The notes beneath the pieces are model-generated. The model did no database searches. It saw only the letters and a list, made by a program, of their open reading frames with translations, and was not told where the DNA came from. This document shows positions 60,044 to 64,000 of a stretch of DNA of 64,000 nt, in pieces; positions within the stretch are counted from its first letter, which is position 1, and the number at the start of each line of letters is the position of its first letter. Made by a program: the position numbers and the translations under genes. This stretch comes from Sphaerisporangium album. Lineage in GTDB: Bacteria; Actinomycetota; Actinomycetes; Streptosporangiales; Streptosporangiaceae. The stretch covers positions 106,794 to 170,793 of the forward strand of contig NZ_QOIL01000013.1 of assembly GCF_003323745.1 (NCBI RefSeq). Reading direction: 5' to 3'.

Positions 60044-60679
60044 ATGGGTGAGGATCTGGGCGTGGCGGCGCGGCACTGGGACGCGCGGTACGCGGAGCGG
60101 GATCGGGTCTGGAGTGGTGAGCCCAACGTGATGCTGGTCCGCCAGGTGGCGGCGTTGCCGGCGGGGACGGCTCTGGATCTGGGGTGTGGCGAGGGGGCGG
60201 ACGCGATCTGGCTGGCCGGGCGGGGGTGGCGGGTGACGGCGGTGGACGTGTCGGGGGTGGCCCTGGAGAGGGCGGCGGCGCGGGCCGCGGAGGCGGGGGT
60301 CGCGGGTCTGGTGGACTGGCAGCGGCGTGATCTGGGGGTGTCGTTCCCGCGGGGGGTGTTCGATCTGGTGTCGGCGCATTTCCTGCATTCGCATGCGGAG
60401 CTGCCGCGTGAGCGGATCCTGCGGTGGGGTGCGGCGGCCGTGGCGCCGGGCGGGGTGCTGCTGGTGGCGGGGCATGCCGGGCCGGCGCCGTGGGAGGCGG
60501 ACGCGCATCCGGGGCTGACCCTTCCCACGCCGCGGGAGGTGCTGGAGGCGCTGGACCTGCCTCCCGGCGGGTGGGAGGTGGAGGTGTGCGAGGAGTACGA
60601 GCGCGTCCAGGACACCCCGGACGGCCGGCCGGTCGCGCGTACCGACAACGTGCTGAAGGTGCGCCGCCTGCCGGGATGA
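60044..60679 (+). CDS. Class I SAM-dependent methyltransferase, TehB-like
   Basis: 211 residues. ATG 60044 has GAGAGGGA 7 nt upstream. It opens HWDARYAERDRVWSGEPN, a phrase of the thiopurine/tellurite-type methyltransferases, then motif I ALDLGCGEGADAIWLA and VTAVDVSGVALERA. The rest is a compact Rossmann fold. Members often methylate small toxic chalcogen or thiol compounds, so a detoxification role is plausible. Divergent from and probably regulated by the XRE-cupin gene. Confidence 0.92.
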   Translation: MGEDLGVAARHWDARYAERDRVWSGEPNVMLVRQVAALPAGTALDLGCGEGADAIWLAGRGWRVTAVDVSGVALERAAARAAEAGVAGLVDWQRRDLGVSFPRGVFDLVSAHFLHSHAELPRERILRWGAAAVAPGGVLLVAGHAGPAPWEADAHPGLTLPTPREVLEALDLPPGGWEVEVCEEYERVQDTPDGRPVARTDNVLKVRRLPG

Positions 60680-61152
60680 GAGCGGCCGGCCGGTGGGACG
60701 GGCCGGCGTGGACTCCGTGGACGGTCTGCCCGGCGCGGTCCGCCCGGTGGGGTCGGTGCGGTCTGCGCGGCTTCCCGGGCGCTTTCCTCGCCCCACAGGC
60801 GCCGCATCTCGGGGCAGGTGCGCAGCGGTTCGGTGAGGGTGCCGCGGCCGGCGACGCGGCCGGCGGTCCAGGACGGTGATCTGGTCGGCACGCTGGAGTG
60901 CGGCCGGGCGGTGGGAGACGACGAGCACGGTGGCGCAGCCGGTGCCGTCGCGGGCGGCGCGGGCGACGCGTTCCCGCAGCGGTGTCTCGGTCATGGCGTC
61001 GTCGGCGAACCGGCCGGCGAGCGGGGGCAGCACGGTGGTGGTGGCGGCGATGGCGGCGGCGGGGGCTGGTGCGGAGCGGCGGCGGGGGCGGGGCAGCCGC
61101 CGGACCTCCCGCCGCGCCGCCGTGGTGGTGTGGGGTGAGGTGGTGGTCGGGG
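60680..61152. other. Intergenic region holding an ABC ATPase remnant
   Basis: 473 bp between the methyltransferase and the ribosomal protection gene. Apart from the minus-strand remnant at 60785-61060 I see only GC-rich, Ala/Gly/Arg-coding noise. Confidence 0.55.
60785..61060 (-). pseudogene. C-terminal remnant of an ABC exporter ATPase
   Basis: One minus frame encodes LRERVARAARDGTG, then VLVVSHRPAALQRADQITVL, the H-loop region of an MDR-type ATPase. About 60866 the reading shifts frame to AGRVAGRGTLTEPLRTCPEM and RRLWGEE, the normal C-terminus. Upstream the Walker B region is reduced to FADDAMTET and the Walker A and membrane domains are absent. Both a deletion and a frameshift are present. 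Confidence 0.7.
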
Positions 61153-63129
61153 CTACACCCGCTTCCGCAGGTGCAGCAGGTACTGCTCGCGGTTGAGCGG
61201 GTCGGGGCCGGTCGGCCGCCGGGTGGGGGGCGCGCCGCGTACCGGTTCGTGGTGGCCGAAGGCCAGCTCCAGGACGCCTTCGCCGTGGGTGAGCGCGCTC
61301 AGCCGCCGGCGCAGGTCGTGGGCGCGGGCGGCGCGGATGTCGCCCTCCAGCGTGGTGACCTGGCCGGATGTCGCGGTGGTCTGGGTGGTCGCGCCCAGGC
61401 GGGCGAGGACGGGCAGGACCGTGGCGGTGGTGGCTGAGGGGATCTCCAGGTGGAAGCGGTGGACCGGCTCGCACACCACCGTCCCGGCCCGGCGCAGGGC
61501 GCTCATCAGGACCAGCGGCGTGAGCAGGCGCAGGTCGCGCGCGGTGGTCTCGGGGGAGGCGTAGCCGCAGTCGGTCATGGTGACGGCGCAGTCGAGGACC
61601 TGCCAGCCGCGCAGGCCCTGGCGCAGCGTCTGGCGGACGGTGTCCTGGACGGCCTGGTGGAACTCCTCGACGGACTTGTAGATGTACAGCGGGATGGATT
61701 CGACCTTCAGGTCCAGTTCCACGCGCACGCCCGAGCCGGGGGCGGCGGGCTCGACGCGCAGGCCGGCCGTGGCGAGGAACGGGTTGGCCGGTTCGCCGAT
61801 GCGCTCGACGGCGACGCCGGTGCCGGCGGGGCGTTCCACGCAGATGGTCGTGGTCTCGCGGAAGTCGGCCCGCAGGCCGTAGTCGGCGGCGAGGGTCTGC
61901 TGGATGACCTCTTTCTGCACCTCCCCGTACAGGGAGAGGAACAGTTCCTGGCGGACGTCGTCCTGGCGCAGGTTGATGAGCGGGTCCTGTTCGGCGAGCT
62001 GGGTGAGTGCGGTGTGCAGGGCGCCCTTGTCCTCGGGGTGGTGGGGGACGACGGCCGTCTCCAGCGCGGGCGGGGGGAAATGCCGCTCGTGCGGGGGTGT
62101 GGTCGGTGTGGCGCCGATCGGGTCGCCGATCCGGACGCCGGTCAGGCCCCACACCTTGCCGATCTGCCCGGCGTGGACCGAGGCGCGGCGGACGGCCGTC
62201 CCGCGGTCGAAGACCTGGACGGCGGTCACCTTGGCCGGGGTGCCGCGCTCGCCGAGGGGAGGCCGGTCGCGGGTGCGCAGGGTGCCGGAGAACATGCGCA
62301 CGTAGGCGATCTTCTCTCCGGCGGGGCCGCGTTCGACCTTGAAGACGCGGCCGGACACCGGTGCGGCGGCGTCGCCCGCGGCGGCGGGCAGCAGTTCGAC
62401 GAGGCCGGCGGTCAGCGCGTCGACGCCGGCGCCGGTGACGGCCGACCCGGCGAACACCGGGTGGGCCAGGGCGCGGCGGGTCTGGTCGGCGAGCGCGGCG
62501 CGCAGCCGCGCGTAGGGGACGGCCGCCGGGTCCTTCAGCCAGGAGGCGAGGAGTGCGTCGTCGTGGCGGGCGAGCAGGTCGGCCAGCGCGGTGGTGAACG
62601 CGCCGTCGCCTGGGCCGCGGGTGGTGAAGCGGGCGGCGGGGGTGCCGAGGTCGTGGGCCGCCCCCATCGCGACCACGTCCGGGGTCAGCGTGTCGCGGAT
62701 CTGGTCCAGGACGCGTCCGGGGTGCGCGCCGCGACGGTCGATCTTGTTGATGAAGATCAGCGTCGGGATGCGCAGCCGCCGCAGCGCGCGGGCCAGCACG
62801 CGGGTCTGCGCCTGCACGCCCTCGACGGCCGAGACGACCAGGACGGCGCCGTCGAGCACGCTCAGCACCCGTTCCACCTCGGCGATGAAGTCGGGGTGGC
62901 CGGGGGTGTCGATCAGGTTGACCGTGACGCCGGCGATGGCGAAGGACACCACCGCGGACTTGATGGTGATGCCGCGCGCGCGTTCCAGGTCGAGGGTGTC
63001 GGTCTGGGTGTCGCCGTCGTCGACGCTGCCGGCGCGGTCGATGACACCGGCGGCGAACAGCAGCTGCTCGGTGAGGCTGGTCTTACCGGCGTCTACATGC
63101 GCGAGGATTCCTAGGTTGAGCGTGGGCAC
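61153..63129 (-). CDS. TetM/OtrA-type ribosomal protection GTPase
   Basis: 658 residues, GTG start with AGAGGA about 11 nt upstream. EF-G-like translational GTPase: G1 AHVDAGKTS (10-18), G2 region RGITIKS, G3 DTPGH, G4 NKID. Domains II to V follow (SGRVFKVERGPAGEKIAYVR, LDLKVESIPLYIYKSVEEF, DCAVTMTDCGYASP). Proteins of this type bind the ribosome and displace tetracycline (family knowledge). Actinomycetes carry many chromosomal homologues, some in producer strains, so resistance is likely but not proven. The C-terminal helix is short and Arg/Pro-rich. No tetracycline biosynthesis gene is in the window. Confidence 0.9.
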   Translation of the reverse strand: MPTLNLGILAHVDAGKTSLTEQLLFAAGVIDRAGSVDDGDTQTDTLDLERARGITIKSAVVSFAIAGVTVNLIDTPGHPDFIAEVERVLSVLDGAVLVVSAVEGVQAQTRVLARALRRLRIPTLIFINKIDRRGAHPGRVLDQIRDTLTPDVVAMGAAHDLGTPAARFTTRGPGDGAFTTALADLLARHDDALLASWLKDPAAVPYARLRAALADQTRRALAHPVFAGSAVTGAGVDALTAGLVELLPAAAGDAAAPVSGRVFKVERGPAGEKIAYVRMFSGTLRTRDRPPLGERGTPAKVTAVQVFDRGTAVRRASVHAGQIGKVWGLTGVRIGDPIGATPTTPPHERHFPPPALETAVVPHHPEDKGALHTALTQLAEQDPLINLRQDDVRQELFLSLYGEVQKEVIQQTLAADYGLRADFRETTTICVERPAGTGVAVERIGEPANPFLATAGLRVEPAAPGSGVRVELDLKVESIPLYIYKSVEEFHQAVQDTVRQTLRQGLRGWQVLDCAVTMTDCGYASPETTARDLRLLTPLVLMSALRRAGTVVCEPVHRFHLEIPSATTATVLPVLARLGATTQTTATSGQVTTLEGDIRAARAHDLRRRLSALTHGEGVLELAFGHHEPVRGAPPTRRPTGPDPLNREQYLLHLRKRV

Positions 63130-63350
63130 GGAGCGTCATGTCCTCTGGGTAGGCGAAAGGTGTCTGCGAGGTGGACATGAACGCTTGCCGCATGGCTCCG
63201 TCTCCTGGCTCCGAGGACTGTTCGCCGCGAGTACAACAGACCCCGCCCGGCCGGGACAACCCGATTTCCGGCCCGGCGCGGCAAAGTGATGGTCATCGGG
63301 CCGTCCTGGCGTGGCGGGTGAGGACGGCGGCGCCGGCGCAGGACGTGAGA

Positions 63351-63390
63351 GAGCGGGCGGCCGGGCTCGCGTACGCCTGGCCGCCCGCTC
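63351..63390. terminator. Second hairpin downstream of the partial chitinase
   Basis: GAGCGGGCGGCC (63351-63362) pairs perfectly with GGCCGCCCGCTC (63379-63390) around a 16-nt loop. It is a backup terminator or a boundary before the ribosomal protection gene. Confidence 0.6.
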
Positions 63391-63409
63391 GTGATCGACC
63401 GGTGGAACC

Positions 63410-63439
63410 GTGGGGGACGGGCGCCGGCCCGTCCCCCAC
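63410..63439. terminator. Hairpin terminator of the partial chitinase
   Basis: GTGGGGGACGGGC (63410-63422) pairs perfectly with GCCCGTCCCCCAC (63427-63439) around a 4-nt loop, 6 nt past the stop on the minus strand. Confidence 0.82.
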
Positions 63440-63445
63440 GCGCGG

Positions 63446-64000
63446 TCAGAAGCCCGCGGTGATGCGGGTGAACTCCCACTCGCCGGAGGGGACCCCGGCG
63501 CCGTTGGCGCGGTCGCGGTTGACCGACCAGTAGGCGAACCGGGTCAGGCCCTTGGACTTGGCCCAGTCGCGGATCTGCGTCCAGGTGGCCGGGGAGGTGA
63601 CCTCGGACTGGTCGGACAGGCCGTTCATGCCCGAGATGCCCATGTGCGCGTACGCCTGGGCGTCGGTCCAGCCCCACGCGCTCTTCAGCGCGTTCTTCAG
63701 GCCCTCGGAGGCGTTGACGGTGTCGTTGTACATGTTGCTGCCGCCGAAGTCGAACGGCATGATCGTGTAGTTGTCGATCGGCACGTTCAGCGCCTTGGAC
63801 TGGTTGATCAGCCGCACGCCCGGCGCCGTCGGGCCGGTGGTGGAGGTGCCGAAGGTCAGGACGATCTTGACGTTCGGGTTGTTCTGCTTGACGATCTTCA
63901 ACCCGTTGAGGATGCGGTCCTGGACGGTGTAGTTCTCGAACTCGTCGGTGTTCTCGATGTCGAAGTCCACCACGGCCGGCCCGACCGCGTTGATCACTGA
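63446..64000 (-). CDS. Second GH18 chitinase, 3' part only
   Basis: The last 184 residues or so of a GH18 chitinase run off the right edge. The visible part begins inside the catalytic strand VVDFDIENTDEFENYTV and ends FTRITAGF, as in the gene at 43669. The first 240 nt from the stop are almost identical to that gene; further upstream there are more differences, for example TGPTAPGVRL for TGPTGDGLRL and GGSNMYND for GGGANMYQS. It is a tandem-oriented paralogue about 19.8 kb away. Whether it also has a lectin domain cannot be seen. Confidence 0.92.
   Translation of the reverse strand, partial: SVINAVGPAVVDFDIENTDEFENYTVQDRILNGLKIVKQNNPNVKIVLTFGTSTTGPTAPGVRLINQSKALNVPIDNYTIMPFDFGGSNMYNDTVNASEGLKNALKSAWGWTDAQAYAHMGISGMNGLSDQSEVTSPATWTQIRDWAKSKGLTRFAYWSVNRDRANGAGVPSGEWEFTRITAGF

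Larger units (their letters stand above)
63130..63445. other. Intergenic region between ribosomal protection gene and second chitinase
   Basis: 316 bp with two strong hairpins near the chitinase end and the presumed promoter of the ribosomal protection gene nearer 63130-63300. No gene or leader peptide is recognised with confidence. Confidence 0.5.

Noticed and set aside
1-64000. tRNA, rRNA, insertion sequence, prophage or integrase genes
   Set aside because: None recognised anywhere in the window on either strand by eye; short RNAs cannot be excluded without a covariance-model search.

Overview
The window is high-GC actinobacterial DNA: strong G/C bias at third codon positions, many GTG and TTG starts, many ATGA/GTGA stop-start overlaps, and a gene repertoire typical of a soil-dwelling, mycelial actinomycete (Streptosporangiales-like is my best guess, inferred only from gene style). 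It is chromosomal accessory sequence rich in secreted enzymes, sugar transport and regulators. I see no rRNA, tRNA, CRISPR array, transposase or phage gene.

Layout. 0.2-3.6 kb: universal stress protein, a Cys-rich pentapeptide-repeat protein, a small secreted protein and a methyltransferase. 3.6-6.7 kb: minus-strand group of an Nramp manganese importer, an oxalate decarboxylase (a Mn enzyme) and a small cupin. 6.9-21.8 kb: a two-component system divergent from a tightly packed plus-strand operon that encodes a 1720-residue secreted beta-helix protein, three cupredoxin/multicopper-oxidase-like proteins with unequal copper ligands, a one-span membrane protein, a CopC-CopD fusion and a secreted subtilisin. 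This is the strongest candidate for an under-described system. 21.9-29.1 kb: a sugar ABC importer with a GH95-like secreted hydrolase, controlled by a divergent LacI regulator with a perfect palindromic operator. 29.5-37.4 kb: IclR regulator, aldehyde dehydrogenase, a complete ribose-type ABC importer and a secreted discoidin-domain protein. 37.5-42 kb: MFS exporter, then a translationally coupled trio of small membrane-anchored protein, ThDP pyruvate-oxidase-like enzyme and sirtuin. 42.2-47.1 kb: ROK regulator, a GH18 chitinase and a GH30 hydrolase sharing nearly the same ricin-type lectin. 47.3-51 kb: GntR-type remnant, NUDIX-like protein, a TetR protein with a thioredoxin-like C-terminal extension, and a ClpX with an altered IGF loop. 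51.4-57 kb: M14 carboxypeptidase, lone ketoacyl synthase, and a TetR/NmrA pair with operator palindromes.

57-61 kb is a gene graveyard: a trpB-trpA deletion chimera, a sigma-factor/membrane-protein remnant and an ABC ATPase tail, interleaved with intact GntR, XRE-cupin and methyltransferase genes. The window ends with a TetM-type ribosomal protection protein and the 3' part of a second chitinase almost identical to the first.

How it fits together: most operons pair import or extracellular breakdown of polymers with a local repressor. The copper-like locus, the Mn/oxalate locus and the pyruvate-oxidase/sirtuin locus each look like self-contained metabolic units. Function statements are read from motifs by eye; no database search was run.
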